Shown here one piece after another: positions 41,482 through 50,268 of a DNA stretch of 64,000 bases. The translations under genes and the position numbers were made by a program. Each line of letters opens with the position of its first letter. Position 1 is the stretch's first letter. This DNA comes from Treponema bryantii. Its GTDB lineage: Bacteria; Spirochaetota; Spirochaetia; Treponematales; Treponemataceae. The stretch spans positions 124,001 through 188,000 of the forward strand of contig NZ_FORI01000005.1 in NCBI RefSeq assembly GCF_900113965.1, written 5' to 3'. The notes under the pieces were generated by a model. The model searched no databases. It saw only the letters and a list, made by a program, of their open reading frames with translations, and was not told the DNA's origin.

Positions 41482-41546
41482 AAAAGTCCACAGAAAAAGT
41501 TGTGGACTTTTTTTTAGACGAAGGAATGTATTTACATTCCTTCGTC
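41482..41546 (-). terminator. Two hairpins between binding protein and permease genes
   Basis: First (41517-41546): gacgaaggaatgt pairs perfectly with acattccttcgtc, 4-nt loop. Second (41482-41512): aaaagtccaca pairs with tgtggactttt, with a T/A-rich tail. Both are shaped to stop or stabilise the upstream binding-protein mRNA while letting some reads continue. Confidence 0.75.
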
Positions 41547-41582
41547 ACTGATTAAGCTTTGACACTAAGTGTCTTTACTTAA

Positions 41583-43298
41583 TTAGTCCTGGAAACCACC
41601 GAATGTTTCTACACGGTTGTCAAGCTGCTGCTGCATGAACTTGTTGTATGTATCTGTAAGTGGTTTGAGAAGCTTTTCATATTCAGCCCAAGTCTTTTCG
41701 AAGTCTTCTGGCTTGCCCATGATCATAGCTGGGAGGTACTTTCTCTGTACTGTCTCGAAACCTGTCATAGCTACAGCTGCTTCTTCTTCGAATCCACCCT
41801 TTTCAGCAGATGGGTTACACTGCCACATTGGGTACCATCCAGCGTTCTTTGGAGGGTTTGGATCAACGAATTCAGCATAAGAACCTACACCGTAAGCCTT
41901 CCAGAGGTCGATATCAACCTGCTTCTGTGAAAGCTCATATTCCCATGGAAGGTCATCCATAGAGCGTGTATATCCGCTTGGGAGTGTACCATCAAGTTTT
42001 GGAGCTTCTTCTCTCCAGAGGAGAGCGTAGTGCTTCTGGTTGTAGTTAGGATCTTTCTGCATATCGCGCATAGCCTGTGTTCTGTATGCAGCACCCTTTG
42101 TTCCAGTCTTAGAACCGTCTGTATCGATGAGGTAGTCTTCACCTTCAAATCCCCAGTAGAGAACTTTCTGGTTTTCTTCTTCGATCATCTTGTCCATGAA
42201 CTGAAGAATCTTGATAGCCTTGTCTTCTGGACACTTAACAGTGATACCAAAACCTCTCTGGAGGTTAGGAAGTGACTGATCACGGTAGTGTGGGCGGATA
42301 GATTCATCGAATGTGATAGCGAGTGGAGCATATGTTCTCTCGTCTTTTCCTGCTGACCAGAGTGCGTTTTCAGCGTTATCGCCCATGAACTGCCATCCCT
42401 GGATGAACATACCAAGTACACGACCCTGAGAGATCTTTGCATAGTACTGGTCACGGTTATCTGTGAATGAAGCTGGGTCGATCAAACCACGCTGGAAGTA
42501 TCCGTTAGCAAGTTTGAACCATCTCTTAGCATTTGCATCTACGAAGTTGTCTGTGTAAACATATTTACCGTTCTCGAGTGTAACGTGTCCGTTACCATCG
42601 TTAGGGAATCCAGCCAAGAAGTTAGGTGGGTTCCAGAGGTCAAATGCTTCCCAGTCAGCTGTGATGATATTGAATGGAATTGTTGGAGCTCCATCAATTG
42701 TTGGATATTTCTTGTAGTAAGCTTCGAGAAGATCGAAGTACTGGTCGATTGTCTTGATTACAGGATAGCCGAACTCTTTGAGAACTGCTTTCTGAATCCA
42801 CCAACCGTTCTGGTTGTAGTATGTATCAGATGGAATACCATCATTTACACCATAGTTAGGAAGTGAGTAGATGTGTTCCTTAGTGATTTTGCCGTTTGCA
42901 TCTTTTTCTGAGTCTGCATCGAGCATCTTCTTCCAAGCTACTGAATAATGCTTCATCAGGTTTGGAGCATATTTTTCTACGAGTGGCTTAAGGTCGCGAA
43001 GACAACCAGCACCCTGGAACTTCTCTGAGTCTACTTCTACGAGGTCAGGAAGGTCACCAGAAGCGATAAGTACACCAATCTTCTGGTCTTTATCACCTAC
43101 AAGGATATCCCAAGAGAAAGTTACACCAAATTTCTCTTCGATCCACTTGTAAGTTTTGTTGTCAGCAGGTGGCTGCTCACGCTGCTGGATAGTGAAAACT
43201 GAGATGTTAAGTTTGTCGCTTTTTTTAGCTCCGCCCTTACATCCCACCAGGCTCAATGCCAGTACTGCTGCTGCAGCAACTAACATAATTTTTTTCAT
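41583..43298 (-). CDS. Extracellular sugar-binding lipoprotein, LplA-like
   Basis: 571 residues. Lipoprotein signal ending L-S-L-V-G-C at about residue 20. The large CUT1 binding-protein fold shows Y-K-W-I-E-E-K-F-G-V-T-F, I-A-S-G-D-L-P-D-L-V-E-V, and late Trp/Tyr-rich segments typical of the LplA group that binds longer oligosaccharides. A Shine-Dalgarno (ggagg) precedes ATG 43298, and a palindrome TAAAACGTTTTA lies 41 nt upstream. First gene of the importer operon; the AraC-type regulator is divergent from it. Confidence 0.9.
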   Translation of the reverse strand: MKKIMLVAAAAVLALSLVGCKGGAKKSDKLNISVFTIQQREQPPADNKTYKWIEEKFGVTFSWDILVGDKDQKIGVLIASGDLPDLVEVDSEKFQGAGCLRDLKPLVEKYAPNLMKHYSVAWKKMLDADSEKDANGKITKEHIYSLPNYGVNDGIPSDTYYNQNGWWIQKAVLKEFGYPVIKTIDQYFDLLEAYYKKYPTIDGAPTIPFNIITADWEAFDLWNPPNFLAGFPNDGNGHVTLENGKYVYTDNFVDANAKRWFKLANGYFQRGLIDPASFTDNRDQYYAKISQGRVLGMFIQGWQFMGDNAENALWSAGKDERTYAPLAITFDESIRPHYRDQSLPNLQRGFGITVKCPEDKAIKILQFMDKMIEEENQKVLYWGFEGEDYLIDTDGSKTGTKGAAYRTQAMRDMQKDPNYNQKHYALLWREEAPKLDGTLPSGYTRSMDDLPWEYELSQKQVDIDLWKAYGVGSYAEFVDPNPPKNAGWYPMWQCNPSAEKGGFEEEAAVAMTGFETVQRKYLPAMIMGKPEDFEKTWAEYEKLLKPLTDTYNKFMQQQLDNRVETFGGFQD

Positions 43299-43338
43299 AA
43301 AAGTCCTCCATTTTTATAAACTTTTAGTAAAAACATGG

Positions 43339-43350
43339 TAAAACGTTTTA
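43339..43350. promoter_or_regulatory. LacI-type operator before the sugar importer operon
   Basis: TAAAACGTTTTA, a perfect 12-bp palindrome with the central CG usual for LacI/CcpA-family sites, 41 nt upstream of the binding-protein ATG. Confidence 0.6.
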
Positions 43351-43427
43351 ATAACATCATAAAACCGATATTTTTCGAAAAAAACACTTATAGTAGCATA
43401 ATATTTATAAAAAAGTCTCATTTTATG

Positions 43428-43456
43428 TTGAATTTTGCGAATTTTGGTTATAAAAT
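43428..43456 (+). promoter_or_regulatory. Promoter of the AraC-type regulator (leaderless)
   Basis: TTGAAT (43428-43433), 17-bp spacer, TAAAAT (43451-43456); ATG 43463 follows after 6 nt. Confidence 0.65.
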
Positions 43457-43462
43457 GGTATT

Positions 43463-44299
43463 ATGCAGCAAGAAAACCGTATAGAACGGCAACCGGTTGC
43501 CGTAAGCTTTTTATCGCAAAATAACTATCCTGAAGAGCCTTTAAGGCAGATTGAGTACGAAATTCTGTATGTAGACCGGGGTAGCGGCCAGCTTTTTATG
43601 GGGAATGCTGCAGAAGAAGTGCATGAGGGAGACTTTATTTTCATCAATTCCTTTGAAGAACATACCTTTAAGCAGGTTGGGGCGGTCGAAAGTTTTCACT
43701 GTTATCGCATTTTGTTTGATGTTTCTGCTCTTGGGCCTGCAAAAGATTCCTGCCGTAATTTTTTTGAAGGTATCAGATTGTGCCGTTTTCTGCAGATGCC
43801 CGAAAGTCTTATGGTGAGATTGGAAAAAATAGCTTCAATGAAAAAAGATTCTGAAGGAATGGAAGTTATTCTGCGCTCGGTTCTGCTGGATATAATTGCC
43901 TATGCAATTGAAACTGAGCAGTATGAAAGATTTTCACAGATTATCGATAACGAAAAAAGAAATATTTCTGCAATTGATAATGCGCTTCACTATATCCGCG
44001 AAAACTACAGTGAAAACTTAAGCCTTGGAATTATCCTGCAGCTTACAAACTACAGTAAAAGTCACTTTATCAGATTGTTCAAAGAGTGTACTGGCATGAA
44101 TGTTTCGGAATATATAAATAAATACAGGATTGAAAAGGCGTGTCTTGATTTGATTTATACAAATAATAACATTACAGAAATTGCAACGGCGAGCGGCTTC
44201 AATAATATTCAGTATTTTTCTAGAAAATTTAAGGAATATATGAAGTGCACGCCGAAGCAATATCAGAAAAAGAAGAAAAAGCTGCTTACTCCAGAGTAA
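43463..44299 (+). CDS. AraC-family transcriptional regulator
   Basis: 278 residues. N-terminal cupin-like sugar-sensing half (Y-V-D-R-G-S-G-Q-L-F near 35; G-D-F-I-F-I-N-S-F-E-E-H near 58), then two helix-turn-helix units at about 180-275: L-Q-L-T-N-Y-S-K-S-H-F-I-R-L-F-K-E-C-T-G and I-T-E-I-A-T-A-S-G-F-N-N-I-Q-Y-F-S-R-K-F-K. The stop is 3 nt from the convergent GH43 stop. Divergent from the importer operon, it likely activates local hemicellulose genes. Confidence 0.93.
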   Translation: MQQENRIERQPVAVSFLSQNNYPEEPLRQIEYEILYVDRGSGQLFMGNAAEEVHEGDFIFINSFEEHTFKQVGAVESFHCYRILFDVSALGPAKDSCRNFFEGIRLCRFLQMPESLMVRLEKIASMKKDSEGMEVILRSVLLDIIAYAIETEQYERFSQIIDNEKRNISAIDNALHYIRENYSENLSLGIILQLTNYSKSHFIRLFKECTGMNVSEYINKYRIEKACLDLIYTNNNITEIATASGFNNIQYFSRKFKEYMKCTPKQYQKKKKKLLTPE

Positions 44300-44302
44300 A
44301 TC

Positions 44303-45787
44303 TTACTCAAGAGTAAAGCCTTTGAACTGGTGAGTGCCGCTACCTACAAACTTAAAGTACAGCTCGCCAATTCCGTCTGGAATCTTTATGTCTGAACTGT
44401 TTGTTTCCCAGATGTTTGAGCAGCCGGCAGAAATCTCTGCAAGAACAGGGCCATCCCACTTAGTTCGTACTTCGTACTTACCGTATACATAGCCTCTGGT
44501 TGTAATGGAAATCTTTTTTACATCCTTAAAATCAAAGAACTTAAAGCCAATAGTGTAGCCGTTCTGCATATTTGCAATGTAACCGATTTCTTCATCACCA
44601 TCGCGGCCGTCCTGGCTGATGCGTGGATGTTTAATATCAACATAAGGATTTTTTTCATCCGGATTAAACAGGTTGCAGGCAATGTAAGCCGGGTATTCAC
44701 CTTTTCCTTCAAGCGGACCGCCGTTCAAACCGCAGGAAGTAATCTGAACCTGAGGAATTGAACCGTCTGGCATAACCTTAAGCTTTTCTGCACAGCCCTG
44801 GCGGTTGAACCAGCTTCCGTTTGTGTGGCGATGATAGAAGATGTAGTATTCACCGTTAATCTTTTCAAAACCGCCATGATTATTAGCTCCAAAGGCTGCA
44901 GGCATGTTTGCAGGTTTGTAGGAATCAATATGCATATCAACATTACTTACAATAACACCGCCATATACAAACATATCTGTAGGATTTTTACTTGTGGCAT
45001 AGCAAAGCTCGTGCATAACCTGTGAAGAATAAACAAAGTAATAGGTGTCTCCAATCTTTCTGATGGAAGGAGCTTCAAAGAATGCATGGTCCTTAAAGCC
45101 TTCCCAGTTTTCTGTTGAACTGAGTGCATAAGGGAATGAAGCTCCGGCTTCCATCTGCTGAGCAGTTGCGGCAGCGCAGGCTTCTTTTTCAGGAAGAGTG
45201 TAGCAGTCGCCCGGAACAATTACTGCCGGCTCTTCTATGATTGTGAGCATATCTGGTCCAAGCACTGTAGCCATGGCACCAATTCTGTCTTTCATGTGAT
45301 TTCCGCAAAAGCCAGTGTAAAGGTAAGTTTTGTCGCCTTCTGTAAGAACTCCAGGGTCAAACTGCGGCATATCGCCCTTGCGTTCACCGAGTCTTGTTCC
45401 GTCCTGGTAGTGAACGTGTCCGTAGAATTTATATTTACCGGCAGGTGTGTCGCATACGGCAACTGAAACAAAGCCAACTTTGTCGTAAACGTAGTAGAGG
45501 TAATAGCGGCCGTCTGGTCCCTGAGTAACATCAGGAGCATAAAGACACATGTGGCCGTCTGCATTCATTTCTTCTGAAGTTTTTGGATAGATAACGCCTT
45601 CGTAGCGCCAGTCTGAAAGGTCTGTTACAGGGGCAGAGTAGCATACATAGTCTCCCTGGCAGAATACCCAGCCGTTAAAGCTGTCGTGTGAGCCGTAAAC
45701 ATAAACACGGTCTCCAAAAACGTGAGGTTCTCCGTCCGGAACATATTCCCAGGACGGCATATAAGGATTAAAGGCTTGTTTTTTCAT
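44303..45787 (-). CDS. GH43-family glycosidase (cytoplasmic)
   Basis: 494 residues. Five-bladed propeller features: early D-R-V-Y-V-Y-G-S-H-D, Y-A-P-D-V-T-Q-G-P-D-G-R-Y-Y-L-Y-Y, F-D-P-G-V-L-T and F-F-E-A-P-S-I-R-K-I with the likely acid Glu; then a C-terminal beta-sandwich domain (about 370-494) resembling CBM6. Activities in GH43 include xylosidase and arabinofuranosidase; I cannot tell which. No signal peptide. I start at ATG 45787, which has ggaggag 3 nt upstream, rather than TTG 45799. It overlaps the 3' end of the esterase gene by 20 bases. Confidence 0.88.
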   Translation of the reverse strand: MKKQAFNPYMPSWEYVPDGEPHVFGDRVYVYGSHDSFNGWVFCQGDYVCYSAPVTDLSDWRYEGVIYPKTSEEMNADGHMCLYAPDVTQGPDGRYYLYYVYDKVGFVSVAVCDTPAGKYKFYGHVHYQDGTRLGERKGDMPQFDPGVLTEGDKTYLYTGFCGNHMKDRIGAMATVLGPDMLTIIEEPAVIVPGDCYTLPEKEACAAATAQQMEAGASFPYALSSTENWEGFKDHAFFEAPSIRKIGDTYYFVYSSQVMHELCYATSKNPTDMFVYGGVIVSNVDMHIDSYKPANMPAAFGANNHGGFEKINGEYYIFYHRHTNGSWFNRQGCAEKLKVMPDGSIPQVQITSCGLNGGPLEGKGEYPAYIACNLFNPDEKNPYVDIKHPRISQDGRDGDEEIGYIANMQNGYTIGFKFFDFKDVKKISITTRGYVYGKYEVRTKWDGPVLAEISAGCSNIWETNSSDIKIPDGIGELYFKFVGSGTHQFKGFTLE

Positions 45788-46736
45788 TTGCTCCTCCAAG
45801 AATCTTTGCGAAATTATAGAATCCTAAGTTCCAGATACCAAAGTCGTGGCCGCCACCCTGTTCCTGCCAGCGGTAATTGCGGCCTTCTTCCAGTTTGTCT
45901 GTAAGGCGCGGAAGAAGTTTTGCTGCAGCGGCGTGAGACGCATAGGCAATTGAATCATCCTTTCCACAGATGTTGTAGAAATAGTGAATAGGAAGTGATT
46001 CGTTTTGATTGAGAGTATTGGCAACCTTGTTAGCTTCGTAAGAGGTTGGGGCAGCAGAAAAGGCACCGAACCAACTTATAAGATCAAGACATTCACAGAT
46101 TCCAATATTGATAGTCTGCATACCGCCCATTGAAAGACCAGCCATTGCCCGGTGGTCGCGGTCTGCACTTGTGTTGTAGTGGCTGTCCATATAAGGAATG
46201 AGGTCGTTACGAAGTTCTTCGCCAAATTTATAAAAAGCAAGATAGGCATTGTTTGAATCTTTATCAAAGCCAGCGCGACCGTTAGGAGTAACAATGATAA
46301 ACGGCTCAATGTCACCTTTTACTGTAAGATTGTCCATAATCTTTTTTACAGTAGATTTATCGTCTGTCATTCCCCATTCGTTTTCATCGCCGCCAATACC
46401 GTGCATGAGGTAAAGTACCTTGTATTTTTTTGATGAATCGTCTTTGTTGTAGCCGGCAGGGAGATACACGTTTGCTTTCTTTTCATAAGCCTCGCCGTCG
46501 CCAAAATAGTTTTTTGTTTTATAGGTGATGTGTTCAATTGTTCCGCCGTTTTCAACAGAAACTCTGTAAGTTTCTGGAATGCGGTCCAGCTGTTCTTTTG
46601 TGATAGGTTTTGTTTCCTGTTTGATAGCCTGTGCAATAGGGCTTGAGTCGAAAGAAGGTTTAGTATTTTTTTTCTCTTTGCAGGAGATTAATAGTGCAGA
46701 TACAAAAAGTAAGCACAAAATCAATATTTTTTTCAT
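45768..46736 (-). CDS. CE1-like esterase lipoprotein (feruloyl/acetylxylan esterase)
   Basis: 322 residues. Lipoprotein signal ending A-L-L-I-S-C. Alpha/beta hydrolase of the esterase D/CE1 type: K-V-L-Y-L-M-H-G-I-G-G-D-E-N-E-W, nucleophile Ser in A-G-L-S-M-G-G-M-Q, acidic residue probably in I-C-G-K-D-D, and His in G-G-G-H-D-F-G-I-W. Such enzymes strip ferulate or acetyl groups from xylan at the cell surface. First gene of a two-gene unit with GH43; divergent from the other GH43, sharing a promoter region with an AAACGTTT site. Confidence 0.88.
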   Translation of the reverse strand: MKKILILCLLFVSALLISCKEKKNTKPSFDSSPIAQAIKQETKPITKEQLDRIPETYRVSVENGGTIEHITYKTKNYFGDGEAYEKKANVYLPAGYNKDDSSKKYKVLYLMHGIGGDENEWGMTDDKSTVKKIMDNLTVKGDIEPFIIVTPNGRAGFDKDSNNAYLAFYKFGEELRNDLIPYMDSHYNTSADRDHRAMAGLSMGGMQTINIGICECLDLISWFGAFSAAPTSYEANKVANTLNQNESLPIHYFYNICGKDDSIAYASHAAAAKLLPRLTDKLEEGRNYRWQEQGGGHDFGIWNLGFYNFAKILGGANEKTSL

Positions 46737-46756
46737 GGAATTTCCTTAAAAGTTAG

Positions 46757-46768
46757 TTAAACGTTTTA
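46757..46768. promoter_or_regulatory. LacI-type operator between CE1 and GH43 genes
   Basis: TTAAACGTTTTA; the right half overlaps the -35 box of the GH43 promoter, a position suited to repression. Confidence 0.6.
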
Positions 46769-46793
46769 CATTATTTTAAATAAACTCTATAAT
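46765..46793 (+). promoter_or_regulatory. Promoter of the GH43 lipoprotein gene (leaderless)
   Basis: TTTACA (46765-46770), 17-bp spacer, consensus TATAAT (46788-46793); ATG 46800 follows after 6 nt. Confidence 0.7.
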
Positions 46794-46799
46794 GAAATC

Positions 46800-48287
46800 A
46801 TGAAATGTGCAAGAGTTTTATTACTCATAATAACCGGAGGACTATTATTTATGTCTTGTTCAAAGAATGAAGAAAAAAAAGTTGAAACACCTGAAGTAAA
46901 GCTTACGGCAACACCTGTAACAGAAATGCAGAAGCTTATGGCTGAAAAGGCATTTAAGATGCTTGGAGAAAACAACCCTATTATGGCTCATAAGTATGGC
47001 GCTGACCCTGCAATTCTTGTTTATAATGATACACTTTATGTTTATTCAACAAACGATATGCAGCAGCTTGAGTTTACAAAGGGTAAGCTTGATAACGGAT
47101 ATAACAAGATTACATCGCTCAATGTTTTCTCAACAAAGGATCTTGTAAACTGGACAGACTGCGGTGAAATCAAAGTTGCAGGTAAAACTGATTTTGCAGG
47201 AGCAGCTTTGTGGGCAAGCAATTCATGGGCACCTGCTGTTTGCTGGAAGAATATTAATGGTAAAGATAAGTTCTTTATTTACTTTGCAGACAGTGGAAAC
47301 GGAATTGGTGTTCTTGAAGGTGATTCACCTGTTGGACCTTTTGTTGATCCAATTAAGGGACCTCTTATTTCCCGCAGCACTCCAACCTGTGCAAAAATCA
47401 ACTGGCTTTTTGACCCTGCAGTAATGGTAGATGATGACGGCCGTGCTTACATCTACTTTGGTGGTGGACACGATCCAGATAAATATGAGCATCCAATGAA
47501 TGCACGTTGTGCCGCTTTGAGTGAGGATATGGTTCACATTGAAGGCGAGCCAAAGGTAATTGATGCTCCATTCCTTTTTGAAGATTCTGGAATCAACAAG
47601 ATTGGTGATACTTACTATTATACATACTGTACAAACTGGCAGGACAGAAAGGATTCAAAAGATCCAGACAAGATGCCAATTGCAGTTATCGGTTATATGA
47701 CTTCAAAGAATCCTCTTGGACCTTTCGAGTACAAGGGCTACACTCTCGAAAATCCTGGAACAGTATTTGGTGCATGGGGTAACAACCACCACTGGATTTT
47801 CAACTTCCGTGGTAACTGGTACATTGCATACCACACACAGACTCTTGAAAAAACAGTAGGCTGCGAAAAGGGCGGATACCGCAATGTATTTATAGATAAT
47901 TTTGCAGTAAATGCTGATGGAAGTCTTCCAATCCAGAAGTCAACAAAGAAGGGTGTAGACCAGCTCGGAAACTTTGCTCTTGGTAATGTTGTTCCAGCTG
48001 CAACCTTCGCTTCTTCAAGAAACGCTGCAGTTACTTCAAAACAGACTGTAGTTGCAGTAAAAGATGGCGCATACCTCTGCCTCAAGGGAGTAGAGTTCAA
48101 AGGAACCGAAACAGAGTTTACCGCAGAATGCATCCCAGTAGAAGGCAAATCAATCCGGCTTAATATAGATGGAATCGGCAGCGCCGGCACCGAGATTGGC
48201 ACTAAGTTCAGCGGCGTAAGTGGTGTTCATGACCTCTACATCATTCTTCCAGAAGGCTGTGAGCTGATTTCTTGGAATATCAAATAA
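46800..48287 (+). CDS. GH43-family arabinoxylan-active lipoprotein
   Basis: 495 residues. Lipoprotein signal ending L-F-M-S-C. Propeller features: H-K-Y-G-A-D-P-A-I-L-V-Y (general base Asp), W-A-P-A-V-C-W, L-F-D-P-A-V-M-V-D-D-D-G-R-A-Y, and F-E-D-S-G-I-N-K-I with the likely acid Glu, then N-H-H-W-I-F. A C-terminal beta-sandwich follows (about 385-495). The pattern is close to the surface arabinoxylan hydrolases of GH43. Divergent from the CE1 esterase gene; together they debranch xylan outside the cell. Confidence 0.88.
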   Translation: MKCARVLLLIITGGLLFMSCSKNEEKKVETPEVKLTATPVTEMQKLMAEKAFKMLGENNPIMAHKYGADPAILVYNDTLYVYSTNDMQQLEFTKGKLDNGYNKITSLNVFSTKDLVNWTDCGEIKVAGKTDFAGAALWASNSWAPAVCWKNINGKDKFFIYFADSGNGIGVLEGDSPVGPFVDPIKGPLISRSTPTCAKINWLFDPAVMVDDDGRAYIYFGGGHDPDKYEHPMNARCAALSEDMVHIEGEPKVIDAPFLFEDSGINKIGDTYYYTYCTNWQDRKDSKDPDKMPIAVIGYMTSKNPLGPFEYKGYTLENPGTVFGAWGNNHHWIFNFRGNWYIAYHTQTLEKTVGCEKGGYRNVFIDNFAVNADGSLPIQKSTKKGVDQLGNFALGNVVPAATFASSRNAAVTSKQTVVAVKDGAYLCLKGVEFKGTETEFTAECIPVEGKSIRLNIDGIGSAGTEIGTKFSGVSGVHDLYIILPEGCELISWNIK

Positions 48288-48311
48288 TTATAGTAAATAA
48301 ATGAATAATTG

Positions 48312-48341
48312 AACGGAGTTCTAAATGAACTCCGTTTTTTT
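48312..48341 (+). terminator. Terminator after the GH43 lipoprotein gene
   Basis: aacggagttc pairs with gaactccgtt, 5-nt loop, followed by TTTTT. Confidence 0.88.
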
Positions 48342-48483
48342 GTTTATTGGAAGCGGAGTGGAAAACACTCCCTCAAAACATTTGGTGCCGATACTGACCG
48401 TCTGTCCTCGCCGTTAATACAGAGCGAAGCGCCGAGGCACCTCGGTTTTGAGGGATGTTTTCCACGGGAGCATTCCAATAAAC
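48342..48483. repeat. 142-nt long imperfect inverted repeat
   Basis: Ends gtttattggaa (48342-48352) and ttccaataaac (48473-48483) are perfect inverted repeats. Further in, gtggaaaaca / tgttttccac and ccctcaaaac / gttttgaggg and ggtgcc / ggcacc also pair, leaving a GC-rich centre. It ends before the lysS promoter. A MITE-like element or structured RNA are both possible. Confidence 0.7.
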
Positions 48484-48533
48484 AACGAACACTGAAAATT
48501 TTAAAACTACTTCCTACATATTCATTTTTTTAC

Positions 48534-48539
48534 TATAAT
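48534..48539 (+). promoter_or_regulatory. -10 box of lysS (leaderless)
   Basis: Consensus TATAAT; ATG 48548 follows after 8 nt. The -35 (ttccta at 48511) is weak. Confidence 0.55.
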
Positions 48540-48547
48540 ATACGCCT

Positions 48548-50179
48548 ATGAGTAACGAAAATCAGAACAACAACGAAAAGAGAGATCCACTGCTCTGTCA
48601 CTGGGCAGATCAGATGGCTAATCAGATTATCCGTGAGAAGGGAGATCTTGATTCTTATACCTGTGCATCAGGAATCACTCCATCGGGAACAGTACACCTT
48701 GGAAACTTCCGCGAAATCATTACTGTAGACCTTGTAGTTCGCGCACTTCGCGACCGCGGTAAGAATGTACGTTTTATTTATTCATGGGACGACTACGACG
48801 TATTCCGCAAAGTTCCTGCTAACATGCCTGACCCTGAAATCCTTGAAAAATACCTCCGCTATCCAATTACTGAGGTACCTGATACAACTGGCCGCAACGA
48901 AAACTATGCACGTCATCACGAAGTAGATATTGAAACTCAGCTTCCACGCGTTGGTATTTCTCCTGAGTTCCTTTATCAGGCTAGCCGCTATCGTGCAAAC
49001 CGCTATGCAGAAGGTATGCGCAAGGCTATGCAGAACCGCGAGGTTATTAAGGAATGTCTTAACGAATACCGCGATGACGCTCACAAAATGAAGCCGGAAG
49101 ATGTTTACTGGCCAGTAGCAATTTTCTGCGGAAAGTGCCAGAAAGATACAACTGAAATTACAGACTACGACGGAGAATACGGAATCACTTATAAGTGTGA
49201 ATGCGGTAACTGCGAAACTGCAGATATCCGTACCTTCAAGGGCGCAAAACTCGGCTGGCGTGTAGACTGGCCAATGAGATGGAACGAAGAAAAGGTAGTA
49301 TTTGAGCCGGGTGGAAAAGACCATATAAGCCCTGGTGGAAGCTACGATACAGCAAAGCTTGTTTCAAAGAAGATTTATGGCTGGGATGCTCCAGTTACAA
49401 TGCGTTATGACTTCGTAAACCTTAAAGGTGTTCCTGGAAAGATGTCTTCATCAAAGGGTAAGGTAATTGCTCTTCCTGATGCTCTTGATGTTTATCAGGC
49501 AGAAGTTCTCCGCTACCTCTTTGCTGGTACACGTCCAAATACAGAATTTGCAATCAGCTTTGATATGGACGTTCTTAAAGTTTATGAAGATTACGACAAG
49601 ACAGAGCGTATTGTTTACGGAATCGACAAGGCTAAGTCAGATGATCATTTCAACAAGGAAAAGCGTATTTATATGCTGAGCCAGATTGACGGAAAGATTC
49701 CTGAAACAATGCCATATCAGGTAACAATCCGCCAGCTTACAACATTGCTCCAGATTTACTCTGGTGATATCGATGCTGTAATCAAGGCTCTAGGAGATGT
49801 AAAACCTGAACAGGAAGAACGCCTCCGCCGCCGTATTGAATGTGCATGGTTCTGGGTAAAGCACTCTGCTCCAGACTGTGCTCCAGATTTCTGCTTTGAA
49901 CTCCGCAACGACGGAAGCAAGGCAGAACTTTCAGACGACCTTCTTACTGCTGTAAAGCGTGTTCGCGACGAGGTTCTTCCAAAGCTCGATACATTCCAGC
50001 TTGATAAGGAATGTCAGCAGGCTATGTACGACATCGCTACAGAAATGGGACTTGAATCAAAGGCATTGTTCACTGCACTTTACCAGGCACTTATTGGAAA
50101 AGAGCAGGGACCAAGACTTGGAAGCTTCTTCAGAATTATTGGTAAAGAAAAGCTCGAGAAAATTCTGAGCGTTTACTAG
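48548..50179 (+). CDS. lysS: Class I lysyl-tRNA synthetase
   Basis: 543 residues. Charges tRNA-Lys, but is the class I enzyme typical of archaea and spirochaetes, not the class II enzyme of most bacteria. Class I signatures: G-T-V-H-L-G-N-F (HIGH equivalent, near residue 45) and G-K-M-S-S-S-K-G (KMSKS, near 300). A zinc-type insertion with C-G-K-C and C-E-C-G-N-C lies near 195-225. The C-terminal helical anticodon-binding domain is complete. No Shine-Dalgarno; a TATAAT 8 nt upstream suggests a leaderless mRNA. The best lineage marker in the window. Confidence 0.96.
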   Translation: MSNENQNNNEKRDPLLCHWADQMANQIIREKGDLDSYTCASGITPSGTVHLGNFREIITVDLVVRALRDRGKNVRFIYSWDDYDVFRKVPANMPDPEILEKYLRYPITEVPDTTGRNENYARHHEVDIETQLPRVGISPEFLYQASRYRANRYAEGMRKAMQNREVIKECLNEYRDDAHKMKPEDVYWPVAIFCGKCQKDTTEITDYDGEYGITYKCECGNCETADIRTFKGAKLGWRVDWPMRWNEEKVVFEPGGKDHISPGGSYDTAKLVSKKIYGWDAPVTMRYDFVNLKGVPGKMSSSKGKVIALPDALDVYQAEVLRYLFAGTRPNTEFAISFDMDVLKVYEDYDKTERIVYGIDKAKSDDHFNKEKRIYMLSQIDGKIPETMPYQVTIRQLTTLLQIYSGDIDAVIKALGDVKPEQEERLRRRIECAWFWVKHSAPDCAPDFCFELRNDGSKAELSDDLLTAVKRVRDEVLPKLDTFQLDKECQQAMYDIATEMGLESKALFTALYQALIGKEQGPRLGSFFRIIGKEKLEKILSVY

Positions 50180-50217
50180 TAACTTCGGCTTCGCTCAGGG
50201 ACCGGGTAGACAAAAAT

Positions 50218-50245
50218 TTGCAAAATAGGAATCCTATGGTAAAAT
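50218..50245 (+). promoter_or_regulatory. Promoter of the chemoreceptor gene, overlapping a hairpin
   Basis: TTGCAA (50218-50223), 16-bp spacer, TAAAAT (50240-50245). The -10 box is formed by the loop side of the hairpin at 50230-50260. Confidence 0.45.
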
Positions 50246-50264
50246 ATTTACCATAGGATTTTTT
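50230..50264 (+). terminator. Terminator hairpin after lysS, 4 nt before the chemoreceptor start
   Basis: AATCCTATGGTAAA and TTTACCATAGGATT form a 14-bp perfect stem with a 3-nt loop, followed by TTTT. It lies directly upstream of the ATG at 50269. Confidence 0.75.
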
Positions 50265-50268
50265 GTTT

